Part shown: positions 22,946-37,700 of the stretch, piece after piece | Numbering within the stretch: the first letter of the stretch is position 1 | Layout: the number at the start of each line of letters is the position of its first letter | Source of the DNA: Neocallimastix lanati (nom. inval.) | Lineage: Eukaryota; Neocallimastigomycota; Neocallimastigomycetes; Neocallimastigales; Neocallimastigaceae | Assembly (NCBI GenBank): GCA_016946835.1 | Contig: JACVTC010000034.1 | Coordinates: forward strand, 64,001 to 128,000 | Reading direction: 5' to 3' | DNA length: 64,000 nucleotides | Program-made: the position numbers and the translations under genes | The notes under the pieces: generated by a model | Databases searched by the model: none | Told to the model about the DNA's origin: nothing | The model's input: only the letters and a program-made list of their open reading frames with translations

Positions 22946-25212
22946 TATTTATTATTATTAATTATTAGTTATTAGTTATTAGTTATTATTAAAATAAATC
23001 AATAAAAATGAAAAAATGAAAAAATGAAAAAATAAAATAAAATAAAAACTCGAATTTTTAATTTTTATCTCTCATACCTTTTTTGGGGGGAGAAATTTTA
23101 TTATCCATATTAATTTATTTTTTTTTTTAATTATTTTATTATTCAATTATTTATTATTAATACGATCTTTTATTATTATTAATAGTATTATTATTATTAT
23201 TATTACATTTGCATTATAAATAATTCTTTAAAAAAAAAAAAATTAATAACAACCTACAATAAAAAATTAGAATAAAGTTAACATCGATCGATATAAATGA
23301 AATAAAATAAAATAAAAAATTAAAAGATAATATTTATAATAATAATAAAAATAATACTAATTACAATAATAATAATAATAATAATAATTTATCTTAATAT
23401 TATTATCGGTAGAAATCAATAACAACAATGTATTACTTATAACCCATTATAATTCTGTTATTGTCATCCTCATTACCATGATATAATTATAACTATATTT
23501 ATTTGTTTTTAATATATTTAATATTATAATTAATTTTTATTTTATTTTAATTTTTTTTGTATTTTTTTTTATTATCAAATATTAGATAATTATAAAACTA
23601 TTAAATACAAAAATATTAATCATTATTATTATTATTAAATAATAAATATTAAATATTAAATATAAAAATTTTAATTAATCATTAAATACTCTTCTTTCTT
23701 ATCTTTTTTTTTTTTTTTTTTTAATATTTATTATATTTATTCCATATATGCATTAATTATATACATATACATATATATATTTTTTGTTTATATTAAAATA
23801 TACATTGTTATTCTATTTATTTTATATATAAATTTTTTTTTAACCTCCTTCAAAAAAAAAAAAAAAAAAAAAACTTTTTTTAAAATCCAATAAGCTAAAG
23901 AAAAAAAAAAACTATGATGATGAAGGTGTCTCATTTCCTTTAATGGTACTTCACCTCTATCATTATATTCATTATACCTCTAGATCGAAATGTAGAGATA
24001 TTGAATATTTAATAATTAATATTTACTAATAATAATAATAAAAATGAATAATAAATTATAATTCATGATTAATATGATAGTCCTCTTTTATGGTATGCTA
24101 TACAATATTATTTTATTAAAGTATTAAGATAGCATTATCGCTAATTAAATAATCATTTAAATAATGGACAATATATAGTAAAAAAAAAAAAAAAAAAAAA
24201 AATTAACAGAAAAAAAAGAATTATAAAATATTTTATTTTTATTATTATTTTTAATAATTTTAATTATATTTTTTATATTTTTTATATTTTTTATTTTAAT
24301 TATATTTTATATTTTATTTTTAGTTTAATTATATTTTTTTAATTATATTTTATATTTTAGTTTTAATTATATTTTAACCAAATAAAATAAAAAACAATAA
24401 AAAAAATAAAAATATTAAAGATAAACTCTTTAAACTTTTTTTTTTAATTAATTTATTTATTTAATTTTACCAAATAAAAAATAAAAGATACATGAAGAAA
24501 AATGAAGAAAAATGGATGACACATTACACAGTATTTACATTAATTTATGTGATATCATATGATTACATGATACCACCTAGGATACCACATGATAGGCATA
24601 GAACCTATTTTGTACCTTTATTTTTATCTTTAAATTTTATTTCTAATGTAGTGGCTTAAAAATGATTCCCATATTTATTTTAAAATTAAAATTATCAATT
24701 ATTTTTATTATATATTATTATTATATTCTACAATTTATATTTTTATATATATTTAATATATTTTTATATATGTAAAAAAACTTTTAATTTTAAAATAATA
24801 TATAATAAATTTAAATCTGGTTTATTAACCGTTTTTTTTTTTTTTTATTTATTTATATAATATTAATATTTAATTTTAATTTTTTTTTTGTAATTTATTA
24901 TTTAATAAATTTATTAATTAAATAAAAATAAGATTTAATATAAAATTAAAATTTAATACAAAAAAAATTACTCATCATTCTAAATTAAAAAAATAAAAAA
25001 AAAGTAAATTTTTAATTAAATGAAATGAAATAAAATGAAATAAAATGAAATGAAATGATGTTTAAATTAAATAAAAAATGAAACCCAATCCAATAACCCA
25101 TAAATTATCTATGAATGGATGATAAAATAAAAATTAAAAAAAAATTTTTTTATCTCAAAATTAAATTCAGGTCAACAAAATATGAAAATGCTATTAATAA
25201 AAATAAATAAAC

Positions 25213-25243
<31 letters not shown>

Positions 25244-26985
25244 ATAAAAAATATAAAAAAAATAAAATTAATAATAAATTTAAATTTTTATAATTTTAAT
25301 TTTTTAATTTTTAATTTGATTTCTTTTAATTTTTTAATATGATTTATGATGTTTAGGTTTGGATTTATTTAATTTCAATATGATTTATTTAATTTTAGTT
25401 TGATTTATTTAATTTTGATTTTTTAAATTATTTTATTTCATCTATTAAAATAAAATACATATTAAAAAAATTGAAAATAAAAAAAAAAAAAAAAGATGTA
25501 TGTAAATATTTAAATATAGAAATATAAATATAGATATTAAATATAAATAAAAATATAAATATTAAATATAAACATAAATATAAATATAAATGTAAATATA
25601 AATATAAATATAAATATTAAATATAAATATAAATATTAAATATAAATATAAATATTAAATATAGAAATTCAATAAATATATTTATATTGATATTTATATA
25701 TAATCTAATCCTTCTATAAAATATCACTCGTTTTTTTTTTTTTTATCATTTACAATATAAAATAAAATAAATAATTATAAATTATATCATTCATTTAAAG
25801 CAAAATATAAAATAAAATATATTATAAAGAAATAAATATAATTTTTATTTTATTTGAACTTTATATATACATATATATATATTTCTTTTAATTTTTTATA
25901 TTCTAATTATCTTTTTTTATTTTTATATAAAACTACATTAAGGAATGAAATATATAAATATTATATATATAAAAGAGTCTATAAATAATGATGTAAATTA
26001 AATAAATAATATTATTAATAAAATCAATAGGGGTCAAAAGTTTGATATTTAAATAATAATTTAAATATTTATATATATATTTATATATATAAATAATTTT
26101 TTTAAATTATTAATAAGCAAAAAAGAATTAAAGAAATAAAAGAAATAAAAGAAGTATAGAGAGATAAATCTATATAAATAAATATAAATAGATTAATTGA
26201 TTTACAATAATAGTTAATGTGAATACATCATTTTAATTATTATTCAATTATGAACGCCTTCTAATTCCATAAAGAGATGAATAACAAAGGATTTTTTTTT
26301 TTATTGATTCCAAATTTACATCTTTGTTGTCGTCAAAGTTAAAATAAGGATAAATACTTATTTAAATATAATTATAATTATTAATACAATATATTATTTA
26401 TGTATTTATATATATGTATATATTTATTTACTTATTTATTTGTATGTTTATATTTATTTATTAATTATTATTTTTTATTTCAATTTTTATCTACAATAAT
26501 ATATACACTTTAAAAAATTTATGGTATATTTCATAGAGGATAATTTTTTTTTTAATAATTTCTCACTCTTTTTATGCCTTTTTTTTTTTTATATTATTAT
26601 CCATAAATGTATATAAAAGTCATGCATATAAATATGTATATGTATATGTATATATAAAATATTTAGATAAAAATAAACTATATATATAAAAAAAATAATA
26701 TAATGTTACATATATGTATATTGATATAGAAAAAATTAATGATGGAATAAAATTGGTTAAAAGAGAAAAAGTATAATGAAATGATTCTATTATTTATTTA
26801 TTTATTTATTTGTTTGTTTGTTTATTTATTATACTAGAATTAGATAAAAAATTAGATAATTATATTTTTTAATTAATAATGCTATGAATTAATAGTATAA
26901 AAAGTAATTAATAGTCAATATTAATTTTTTTTATTTTTTATTTTTATTTTTATTTTATTATATTTTGAATTAAAAAATACTTGAA

Positions 26986-27140
26986 AATTCTTTTCATAAA
27001 AAAAAAAAAAAAAACTTGAAATAAAATAGTAATAATAATACTTAGATATAAATTTAATTAAATTCTTTTCATAAAAAAAAAAAAAAAAAAAAAACTTGAA
27101 ATAAAACAGTAATAATAATACTTAGATATAAATATAATTA
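26986..27140. repeat. Tandem duplication, 75-bp unit
   Basis: Two copies of a unit starting aattcttttcat, then an A run, then cttgaaataaaa and taataataatacttag. They differ by one base in the body and by A-run length. Confidence 0.85.
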
Positions 27141-28432
27141 AAATATCATTTAATAGATCATCAAAAAAAAAGAAATAATAGTTGAAATATCTGTCTCTAT
27201 CTCATCTCTCTACTACTACCTAGAAAAAAATAATTAAAATATAATTAAAATATATATATGGGTTAGGATTTTTTTTTTTTTTTTTTTTTTTCTAAGAGTT
27301 TGATTTTTAAATCAAAACTAAAACCAAAAAAAAGAAAATAAAAAATAAAAGGTGTTTTTGGAAGTGAATGAGAGGGAATGAGAGTGATGGATTGTGCATC
27401 CATAGGATATCAAATCTTGTTGTTTCATGACCTTTTCCTTTTTTTTTTTTTCCTTCCAATCCTACAATCTATTTAAAAAAATTTAAAATAAACTAAAAAA
27501 AAAAAAAAATAATAAAAATAAAAATAAAATAAAAAGATTAACAACTCTATAGTATATAATAGTATATATTATAATTAAATAGAATATATTATATAATATA
27601 TAAATCTAATTTAATTTAATTTAATATATTCAATTTCATTTAAATTATTTAAAAATTTAAATATATATATTCTTTTTTTAAATGGATGTTACAAATAAAA
27701 AAAAAATAATTGAATAATAAATAATAAATAATAAAAACATCATCATCATAATATAATTTGAAATAAGCATAAAATAAAATACAAACACATAGGAACACAC
27801 ACACAACAAAAAGTTCAATAAATTATAAAAACTTTTTTTTTCTATTTTTTTTTTTTATTTTTTTTATTATTATAGGCTATTTTTTTTTTAAAAAAAAAGA
27901 TATATTACATTTTTTGTTTTTTTTATTATTAAATAAAAGTGATCGTTTTTTTTTTTTTTTTTTTTTTTCTTTTTTAATTATTTTAATTATTTTGCCTTGA
28001 TTTGATTATTCAATCTTTTTTTTTTTTCAATATTTTTTTTTTTTGAAATTTTTATTACAATTATTTGCATTTTGATTTAACTATTAAAGATAAAAAAAAA
28101 TTTTACTTTTTATAATATAAAATTTTCTTCACAAAATTTTAATTCATTTATTTATTTATTTTGATACAAAAAATTTTAATATTATATTAAAAAAAGGTCA
28201 TTTGATCTATTTATTTACTTTCTTTTTTTTTCCCTTTTCTTTTTTTCCCTTTTCTTTTTATTATTTAATAAAAAATTAAGAAAAATTAAAAAAGAAAAAA
28301 AAAAAAAAAAGTAAAAGAATTTATCTTTTTTATATATTTAAAATATTTTAATATTCCCTTGCTACTTTTTTTTTTATTATTTTTATACAAAAAGGGATTT
28401 ATTTTTTTTTATAGTCATTCATTTCATTTCAT

Positions 28433-29413
28433 TTAAGCACCTAAAGTACCATCCATGGTAATAATTCCACCCTTGTCATCATACTTAAGTTCTCTGAACT
28501 TAACATTACGCTTGTGGTTAACTCCCTTGGAAATTTCACAATCGTGGTAGAATAACCACCACTTACCGTGGTATTCAAGAATAGAGTGGTGAGAAGTCCA
28601 ACCAAGAACTGGAGTTAAGATCTTACCACCGTAGGTGTATGGACCGTAAACATTCTTACTGGTAGACCAACATAAGAAGTGAGTATCACCAGTGGAGTAG
28701 GTGAAGTAGTAGGTGTCACCCTTCTTGTAGAGCCATGGATCTTCAAAGTAACGTCTGTCGTGATCCTTTCCGGCAAGTGGCTTACCGTTTTCATCTAAAA
28801 TAACAATATCACGTGGAGCTTCGGCAAGAGTCTTCATGTCTGGGTTCATCTTGGCAATCTTAGCACAGACAGCTGGAGTTTCACCAGTTGGTTCTTCGTT
28901 CTTTTCATCGTAAACATTGTTACGGTACTTGTCGAGTTGACCACCCCAAATACCACCGAAGGTAAGGTAGTAGTTCTTGTCAGTATCTGGGAAGATACAT
29001 GGATCAATACTGTAGGTACCTTGAATGTAGTTTGGTTCTGGCTTGAATGGACCTCCTGGCTTGTCACCAATAGCAACACCAATACGGAAGAAACCTTCCT
29101 TATCACGAGCTGGATAGAAGAAGTAGTACTTTCCATCCTTTTCAGCACAATCTGGAGCCCAAAGTTGCTTAGAAACCCATGGAATGTCAGCAATATCTAA
29201 AACCTTACCACAGTCACGTGGAAGAGTGTTTTCGTCGTCCATTTCATAGACGTGGTAATCCTTCATATCATATTGATCACCGTTATCGTTATCGATGGTT
29301 TCGATATCACGATCGTGGGATGGGTAAATGTAAATTTTACCATTGAAGACGTGAGCAGATGGATCAGCGGTGTAAGTGTCAGTAACTAAAGGAATCTTTT
29401 GAATACTAGCCAT
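28433..29413 (-). CDS. Family 43 glycoside hydrolase, copy 1 (beta-xylosidase/arabinofuranosidase type)
   Basis: Encodes 326 residues. GH43 enzymes are inverting hydrolases with a five-bladed beta-propeller. The three carboxylates are visible: catalytic base D17 in YTADPSAH, pKa modulator D137 in SIDPCIF and acid E224 in RYFEDPW. A histidine pair (H275, H276 in TSHHSI) suits the axial metal or core site. Length equals a bare catalytic domain. There is no signal peptide (MASIQKIPLV), carbohydrate-binding module or dockerin, so a cytosolic enzyme acting on imported xylo- or arabino-oligosaccharides is likely. Bacteroidetes enzymes are the closest match I can recall, suggesting transfer. The frame is open 7 codons further upstream but without an ATG. 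The start at 29413 matches copy 2. Exact substrate (xylobiose or arabinosyl) is not determinable by eye. Confidence 0.93.
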   Translation of the reverse strand: MASIQKIPLVTDTYTADPSAHVFNGKIYIYPSHDRDIETIDNDNGDQYDMKDYHVYEMDDENTLPRDCGKVLDIADIPWVSKQLWAPDCAEKDGKYYFFYPARDKEGFFRIGVAIGDKPGGPFKPEPNYIQGTYSIDPCIFPDTDKNYYLTFGGIWGGQLDKYRNNVYDEKNEEPTGETPAVCAKIAKMNPDMKTLAEAPRDIVILDENGKPLAGKDHDRRYFEDPWLYKKGDTYYFTYSTGDTHFLCWSTSKNVYGPYTYGGKILTPVLGWTSHHSILEYHGKWWLFYHDCEISKGVNHKRNVKFRELKYDDKGGIITMDGTLGA

Positions 29414-29484
29414 TTTAAATATATTTAAATACAATAAAGATAAAGATAAAAAAAAAAAAAAATTTCGAGAGAAAAAACTTAACT

Positions 29485-29491
29485 TTTTATA
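29485..29491 (-). promoter_or_regulatory. TATA-like box of GH43 copy 1
   Basis: The minus strand reads TTTTTTCATATAAAAAG, with TATAAAA 72-78 bp before the ATG. Copy 2 has TTTTTTCATATAAATAG at 83-90 bp, so the element and its TTTTTTCA lead are conserved. Confidence 0.55.
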
Positions 29492-30889
29492 TGAAAAAAT
29501 AAAAGAAATAAATAAATTAATAAAAAAATAAATTATTATTCAATTTTTTATTATTCCATTATTATTCCATTATTTATTATTTAGTTATTTATTATTTAAT
29601 TATTTATTACTTATTATTTATTATTTATTATTAACAATATAAATTATATAAAATATATATGTACATTTTATTAATAAATATAAAACTAATACAGATAAAT
29701 AAATAGAATGGAATAAAATCAAATTGAATAAAATATATTAATTATTAATATTATAAATAATATTTTATTATATACAATAATATCTTTTATAATCTTTTAA
29801 TAATAAATATTAATATTAATTGTTTTTATTTAATTCATTTGTTTTCTTAATTTTTAAATTTATTTATTATTTATTTATTCATTTACTTATTCCATTTCTT
29901 TTTTATTTATTTATTTTCAAAATATAATTAAATTTAATTAAAATAAAATAAATACTAATATACGTAAATCATATATTAATTCATTCGATAATAAATTAAG
30001 TTTTAATTAATCTTATTATGGTTAATTTCATTTATTTCATTCATTCATTTAATTTTGTGACAATATACAAAAGAAAAAAAAAATACAAATCATTAACTTT
30101 AAAAGACTTTATCTATTTTTGATATAAATTAATAAAAAAATAATTAAAAAATTAAATAAATTAAATCATATTATAATTTAATAATAATTAAAATTTTTAT
30201 TCAAACTAATCTATTATCTATATTTATATAAATTAAAAAATGATTTATTTATTTATTTATTATTTATTTATTTATTTATTTATTATTTATTTATTTATTT
30301 ATTTATTATTTATTATTTATTTTTATATAAATATTCTTTTTTTATTATTTATTATGAATAAAGACTTTTATCATTATTTGTTATTAATACTCTTTTTATT
30401 CCTTTTATTATTTATTAATAAATACTATTTTTATTATTTTTATTATTTATCATTAGTTACTCTTTTTATTATTATTTATTATTTATTAATAAATACTCTT
30501 CATTATTATTATTTATCATTCAATAATTATTTATTATATTTATTAACAATATGATTTTTTATATTTTTGAATTTTTGAATTTTTTTTAATATTTTAAATT
30601 TCAAAATTTAAACTTTTTATATTGATTTAGGTAGAATACATTTAATTGCTATTATATTACTTCATATATTATATCATATATTTATATTTATATTGAATAA
30701 ATTTCATTTAAATCACTATTATCCAATATAATATAATATATGCTATAATATAATAATGTATTATATAATCTAGGATTGAAATATATTATAATATATTATA
30801 AAATAAAATGAAATAAATAATAAAATAATTTTCATGTCATAAAAAATTCAAATCAAATGACATGACAAAATAGTAAAAAATAATTAAAA

Positions 30890-31100
30890 TAGTAATAAAT
30901 AATAATAAATAATAATAAATAATAATATGTAATAATAAATAACTAATAATAAATAATAAATAATAAATAATAAATAATAAATAATAAATAATAAATAATA
31001 AATAATAAATAATAAATAATAAATAATAAATAATAAATAATAAATAATAAATAATAAATAATAAATAATAAATAATAAATAATAAATAATAAATAATAAC
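30890..31100. repeat. Heptanucleotide satellite (AATAAAT)n
   Basis: About 200 bp of nearly uninterrupted AATAAAT heptamers, preceded by AATAATAAAT decamer-like variants from 30895. Confidence 0.9.
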
Positions 31101-31600
31101 GATAAAATGATTAAAGATATGGTTATATTGTTATGTTTTAACTTACAACATAGTGAGAAAAAAAAATTAAAAAAAAAAAAAAAAAGCTAAAGTAACAAGA
31201 TAACAAAAAAAAAATAAAAAAAAATAAAATAAAATATCAAAAAAATTATATATAATGGTTAATTAAAAAATAAAATAAAATAAAATAAAATATCAAAAAA
31301 AAAAAATTATATATAATGGTTAATTAAGGAGAAGTTATTTAGTAAGAGTAAAAAGAACAAAACATGTTGTATCAATGGATAATGAATTCATAAACTGGGT
31401 TGGTTGGTGGTGTAATAAGAAAAATGTAAAAAAATAAATATAAATAAATATGTAAATATAATTATAATTATAATTATAATTATAAATATATAAATATATA
31501 AATATAAATATAATTATATTTATATTTTTATATAAAAATAATAAATTTTTATATATTTAAATTTAAATATTTAATTATTTATTATTTATTATTTATTATT

Positions 31601-31894
31601 CATTAATAAATATTCTTTTTATCCTTTTTATTATTTATTATTCATTAATAAATATTCTTTTTATCCTTTTTATTATTTATTATTCATTAATAAATATTCT
31701 TTTTATCCTTTTTATTATTTATTATTCATTAATAAATATTCTTTTTATCCTTTTTATTATTTATTATTCATTAATAAATATTCTTTTTATCCTTTTTATT
31801 ATTTATTATTCATTAATAAATATTCTTTTTATCCTTTTTATTATTTATTATTCATTAATAAATATTCTTTTTATTATTTATTATTTATTATTCA
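31601..31894 (+). repeat. Seven-copy 42-bp minisatellite
   Basis: Seven head-to-tail units of exactly 42 bp begin at 31601, 31643, 31685, 31727, 31769, 31811 and 31853. Each has CATTAATAAATATTC, then TTTTTATCC, then TTTTTATTATTTATTATT. The last unit lacks the ATCC part. It is a homogenised version of the dispersed satellite unit, with the palindrome's first T changed to C. Confidence 0.95.
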
Positions 31895-32625
31895 ATAATT
31901 AACTGTTATTTATATTTAATTAGTTGAATTTAATGAAATAGCAATTAAAACAAATAAAAAAAAAAAAAAAAAAAAAAAAGATTAGATTAGAGATATGAAG
32001 TTGTTGAAATTAGCAATAGATAGTATTGAAATGAAAAAAGAAAGAATGAGAAAGAATGAAAGAAAGAAAAGGAAGTAAAATAAAGGAAAAAAAGTTTTTT
32101 TTTTCTTTTTTTCTTTTAATAATTAAAAGTATTCTAAAAAATGTGAAAAAATAAATTTTTCTTAAATATTAAATATTTACTAAAATTTTATTTATTTATT
32201 TATTTAATTAAAAAGTTGAGTTTTAAATGAAATAAAATAATAATAATAATAATATTAATAATAATAATAATAAATCGATAGTGTATAAAATGACATAAAT
32301 AGATTATAAATTTTATATGATTTTTCTATTTTATGATTTATTTTATATTTATTATGTAAACATTTTTTAAAAAAAAAAAAGATTGATAATACTTAATTAT
32401 ATTTCTTTCTCTTTTTACATTAATTATATTTTTCTATTAACAAGAAAAAAAAAATTTTTTTTTTTATAGAATTAACTTTTATTTATTTCTACTTTCTTTT
32501 TTATTTTTATCTTTATTTTTATTTTTATTTTTGGTCTTTCTTTGATTGAATTGTTGAGTTATCTTTCTTTTCTCTTATTAATATTTATAATTATATTTTC
32601 TCATATTTTAATGGTTATTTCTTCC

Positions 32626-32657
<32 letters not shown>

Positions 32658-34674
32658 ATTATAAAATTATTATAAAATTATTATATAAAGGGTTACGTTA
32701 AATTTATATTTTGAATTTATTTTTTAGAGCAGGAAAAATAAATGAGGTAGAAAAATTAATAAATAAATAAATAAATAAAATATAAAATAAATAAATATTT
32801 AAATTATTCTAAGAAGAAGATCATAAGATTTTTTAATAATAAAAAAAAAAGGTGATAATTTTTTTTTTTTTTTTGCCAATTATTATTTCTTTTTTATTTC
32901 TTTTTTTAAAAAAAAAAAAAAAATTAGAAGAAATATAAATCCCATTTAAAAGTTATATAAAGTTATTATTATTTATTATTATTTATTATATTATTATCTA
33001 TTATCTGTTATTTATTATTTAATATTATTTAATATTAATATTATTTATTATAAATATCATCATTTAAAACCAAGATTTCACTAGTAATTTTTTTTTTTGT
33101 ATTATTATAATTTTTTTTTTTTTTTATTTTTTGTAAAAAAGATCAACATCATTATCAAATAATTAAATAATTAAATAATGAATTAATAATTAAATAATGA
33201 ATTAATAATTAAATAATAATTTATAATAACTAAATAATAGTTTTTTGTCCTTTTAAAATTTTTAATTAGTATTTCTATTGAAATTTGGGAAAGAATTAAT
33301 AACCAACAAATTATTAATTATTAATTACAAATTAATTATTCATAACAAATAAATTATTAATAATTATTAATTATTATTTAATAAAAAATATTATATATAG
33401 TTAATAATGAATTATATCATATAATCATATATATACATATATATACTTGTATCCTTATCTAATTGAATATATAATTTGTATATTTCTTTTTTTTATTCTT
33501 TTTTTATTTTAGCCTTGTTTTTTTTTTTTTTTTTTTTAAATTAAAAAATATCATGAGGAATGATTATTATTAAAAAATTAGGAAAGAATGAAAAAAAAGA
33601 GAATAAAAAAGAAAAAAAGAGAATATATAAATATATATTTTTTATTTATATTATTTATTTATTTACTTTAATTGATACATATAATTAAATAAATATAAAA
33701 ATAACTCAAAGGAAAGAATTATAAAAAAAAATTAGTAAAAAAAAAAACAAAAACAACAACACATTAATCACTCTAACTTTTCATTCATTATTTTATATTA
33801 TATATTATATCACTATTTCTATAAATGATAATTTTAACTATTTATTTATTTATTTATTTACATATCTGTTTATTTGTTTATTTGTTTATTTGTTTATTTA
33901 TTTGTATATTATATATATTATTCATTAAGTAATTTTTTTTTTATTGAATTTTTTTTATTAAAAATTTTCTACTGAATTTTTTTTTTTTTTATTTTTCTAC
34001 TGAATTTATTGTACGTATGTCCCATTTATTAATAATTATATTAATATTTTCGGGCAGTAGAGATTCCTTTGTCGAAATATTATAAAAATTTACGAGATTA
34101 CAATATTATGAAATTAAAATATACATGTATAATAAATAATTGAATAATAAATAATAAAAGATGGTATTAATAATAATAAATAATGAATAATAAATAAATA
34201 AATAAATATTTGAATAATAAATAAATAAATAAATATTTGAATAATAAATAATTGAATAATAATAAATAATATAATTGAATAATAATAAATATTTGAATAA
34301 TAATCAACTTTTATATTAAAAATAAACAAAAACAATTTTATTTTTTTTCTTTTTAGTTATGTGGTATTGATACAATATAATAAAATAAAAAAAATGGATA
34401 TATTTTTATTTATTTTAGTTAAATATATAAAATATGGGTAAGACCTTATAATAACTAAGATAAATTAATTTTTTATTATTTTTATTTTTATTTTTATTTT
34501 TATTTTTATTTTTTATAGATAGTTAAATATATTTATGGATGTGTGTAAAATTAGATGATGAACATAATTGTTTATTTATTTATATATAGAATAAAATTAA
34601 AGAGTTTTATGGCTATTTCTTCATAAATGATATTAAAGTTCAATTTATCTCATCTTTTTTTTTTTTTTTAAGAT

Positions 34675-34770
34675 ATTAAAGTTCAATTTATCTAATGGAG
34701 TACAATCAAGTTAAAGTTCAATTTATCTAATGGAGTACAACCAAGTTAAAGTTCAATTTATCTGCAACTT
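34675..34770 (+). repeat. 35-bp tandem repeat
   Basis: Two and a half units of GTTAAAGTTCAATTTATCT plus AATGGAGTACAATCAA with period 35 (unit starts at 34710 and 34745; a preceding partial unit begins near 34675). A further partial unit lies at 34632-34651 before a T run. The sequence is unusually complex for this spacer. Confidence 0.85.
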
Positions 34771-37700
34771 CGACACCGAGAATAGTTATATGAAGAAAAG
34801 AAAGGATTAAATGATTGAGATAATCGATAGAGTTATAATTAGAATATATATATATATTATAAATTAGATATCTACTTTTATATATGTAAATTTTTATATA
34901 TATATATATAATTTCTATATAAATATATACTTTTATATTAATATTTCCATAAATATTCATTTCTATATTAATACTTCCATAGATATATTAATACTTCTAT
35001 ATATATACTTTCATAGATATATACATTCCTATATATATACTTCTATATTAATACTTCCATAGATATATACATTCCTATACATATACTTCTATATTAACAC
35101 TTCCATAGATATACTTTTTATAGATAATAATTTAACAAATATGGAAACAATTTCTATAAAATTTATCCCATTTCAAACCAACCTTTTGGAAAATGCCTTT
35201 TTTTTGCGTCATGGAGGATGATTAGAATAAATAGGATTTGGATAATTTTTTTTTTTTTATTTTAATTAAAAGTTATTTTAAAATAATTAAAAGAGTTATT
35301 TATTATTAATATAATTATATCTATACTATATACTATAAATACTATTATATCATATATAATATTATATAATCCATATCATATAAATTTAGTTTGTCATGAT
35401 AATGATGCTTACCAGTTTTAGTATTATTATTAATATTTTTATTTTTTTTGTTTTCCATTTATTTATTTTGATTAATTCCTTCTTTTATTACAATGTATTC
35501 TTTTATTAAAATGTATTCTTTCTTTTATTACAATGTACTCTTTCATTTATTGTTTTATTTAATAATAATATTTATTATTATTTATGAATTGTTATTATTA
35601 TTAGTTTTTAGTTGTTGTCACCTATAATAAGACTCAATTTTTATTTTTTTTTTTAAACAAAATTTTATTAGGAATAATAATTGATATTAAATTAATATAT
35701 AAAATATCACCCACATTATAATAAGAATATATATTATATATTATATTTATTATATATATATTATTTATTTATATCATTTAGTAATCATTTAATTATTTTT
35801 TATTATTTCTAATTCTAATTCTAATTTTAATTTACATTGTTATTTTTCCGATATTAAGAAATTTGTAATTGTATTTAAACTTTAATAATTTTTTTTTTTT
35901 ATATTTACAAAAAAAAAAAAAAAAAAAAAAAATTTATTAATGGCCATTTTTTTTTTTATTATTTTTTATCTTTTATTTTGATTTAAGGATTTAAGAGCAT
36001 TTCACATTCACTTACTCTCTTTCTCTCTTTTATTTATAGACTAGTTTATTAAGTAAAGATGATATCGTTTTCTATCTTTCTTTATTATTTATTTATTTAT
36101 TAATATTTAAGATGCTTTGAATGAAATCAACTGAATTCAATTCTTTTTCCCCTTAAAACTCTTTACTTTTAATTAATTGATGAATTTGATGAATTAATGA
36201 AATAATCAATTTTAAACATATTTTATATATTTAATCCCTTTTTTTTTGTTTGTTTATTTATAATTTATATAATACTATTATATAAATTATAAAAATAAAA
36301 AATAAAATAATAATATTAAAAAAAAAATATTTAAAGATTTTAAATCTATCATAAAATCATCATCATCATCGTAAAACTTTAATTTTGGAGACAGTTTTCG
36401 AGACTATTAATAAATAAATAAATAAATAAATGATATGAATAAATAAATAAATGATATGAATAAATAAATAAATGATATGAATAAATAAATAAATGATATA
36501 AATATTTAATTACTATTTTATTTTTTTTATTATATATATTTTTAATTTTTGAATATATTTATTTATATTATTCATAGTAATATTATTTTGAGATTTTTTA
36601 TTTAATTTTTAAATAATATATTATTGAATATTATTATAAAAGTTGTTTTTTTTTTGTTTTTTAAACATTTTTATTTTAATTAGTTATGAAAGATATTATT
36701 AATCTTATAAACTTCATAATAATAATAGTATTATTATTTAGTATCATGAGATCGTGGATGCTTTTGAAATTGGGTTAACTTTTATTTATTTATTTATTTA
36801 TTTTATTTATCTATTTATTTATTTAATTTATTTAATTTTAATTTTATAATAAATTATTTTTATTAAAAAAAAAACATTATTATATATTATATATATTATA
36901 ATTAAATGATTTAATTTATTTTTTGAACTTTTTTTTTTTATTTATTATTATATTTAAGATTGAGTTGAGTCATCATTTTAAAAGAAAAAAAATTACTTTT
37001 TTTTTGAAGAAACCTAATTAAAAAAATTTTTTTTGTTAAAAATATAAAATCTATTTTAATGATGTGGCTTGTAAATAAAGATCAACATTATACGTAATGA
37101 ATCTTGAGTAAAATAATAAATATAAAAAAGATTAAGAGTTGGTTTAAACATTGTTCATTATATATAAAAATAAAAAAAAAGCTCTCTTTGGTGTACTATC
37201 TATAAAATTAAATTAAAAATTTTTTATTTAATGTTGACCAATTTTTTTTTTATAACTTTTTGTGTTTAATTTATTTTATATAAATTTATACAAAAAATAA
37301 TAAAAATTTTAATAAAAAAAGTTTATCATCAAATTAAAAAATTGATTTCATTAATTTTTTTTTTTTTTTAAATTGTATTAAATTAAATCATATCAATATT
37401 TATAAGAAAAGTCTTAATATTTATATCCATCCTATCATATCTATATATATTCAATCCTATTTATATTAAAAAATAAATAAAATGTAAAAAAAAAATATCC
37501 CATTTTAATTTAATTTTTTTTTATTTATTTATTTATCTTTTTTATCTTTATTATTATTATTAATATTATTATTTATTTATTTATTTATTTATGGAGTTAT
37601 TTATTATTATTATTATTATTTTTAATTTATAATCTTTTATTAGATCTTTAAATCTTTTTTTTTTTAATAATATTATTAAAATGTTACTTTTTTTTTTTTC

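Larger units (their letters stand above)
21350..28432. other. Gene-free AT-rich spacer
   Basis: Seven kilobases with no coding frame I can support. Content: GAAATAAAAA-type purine repeats (22090-22410), the satellite at 22493-22945, AAATATAAATATAAATATT-type repeats (25500-25670), a 75-bp tandem duplication (26986-27140), and T-rich sequence (27830-28430). Stretches with more mixed base content (23905-24170, 24500-24650, 26240-26340, 27340-27450) were read in six frames and gave nothing recognisable. Confidence 0.6.

Noticed and set aside
28846-29200. Open frames of 115 (-) and 87 (+) codons inside GH43 copy 1
   Set aside because: Out-of-frame shadows of the GH43 gene, repeated over copy 2 and less conserved between the copies than GH43 itself.
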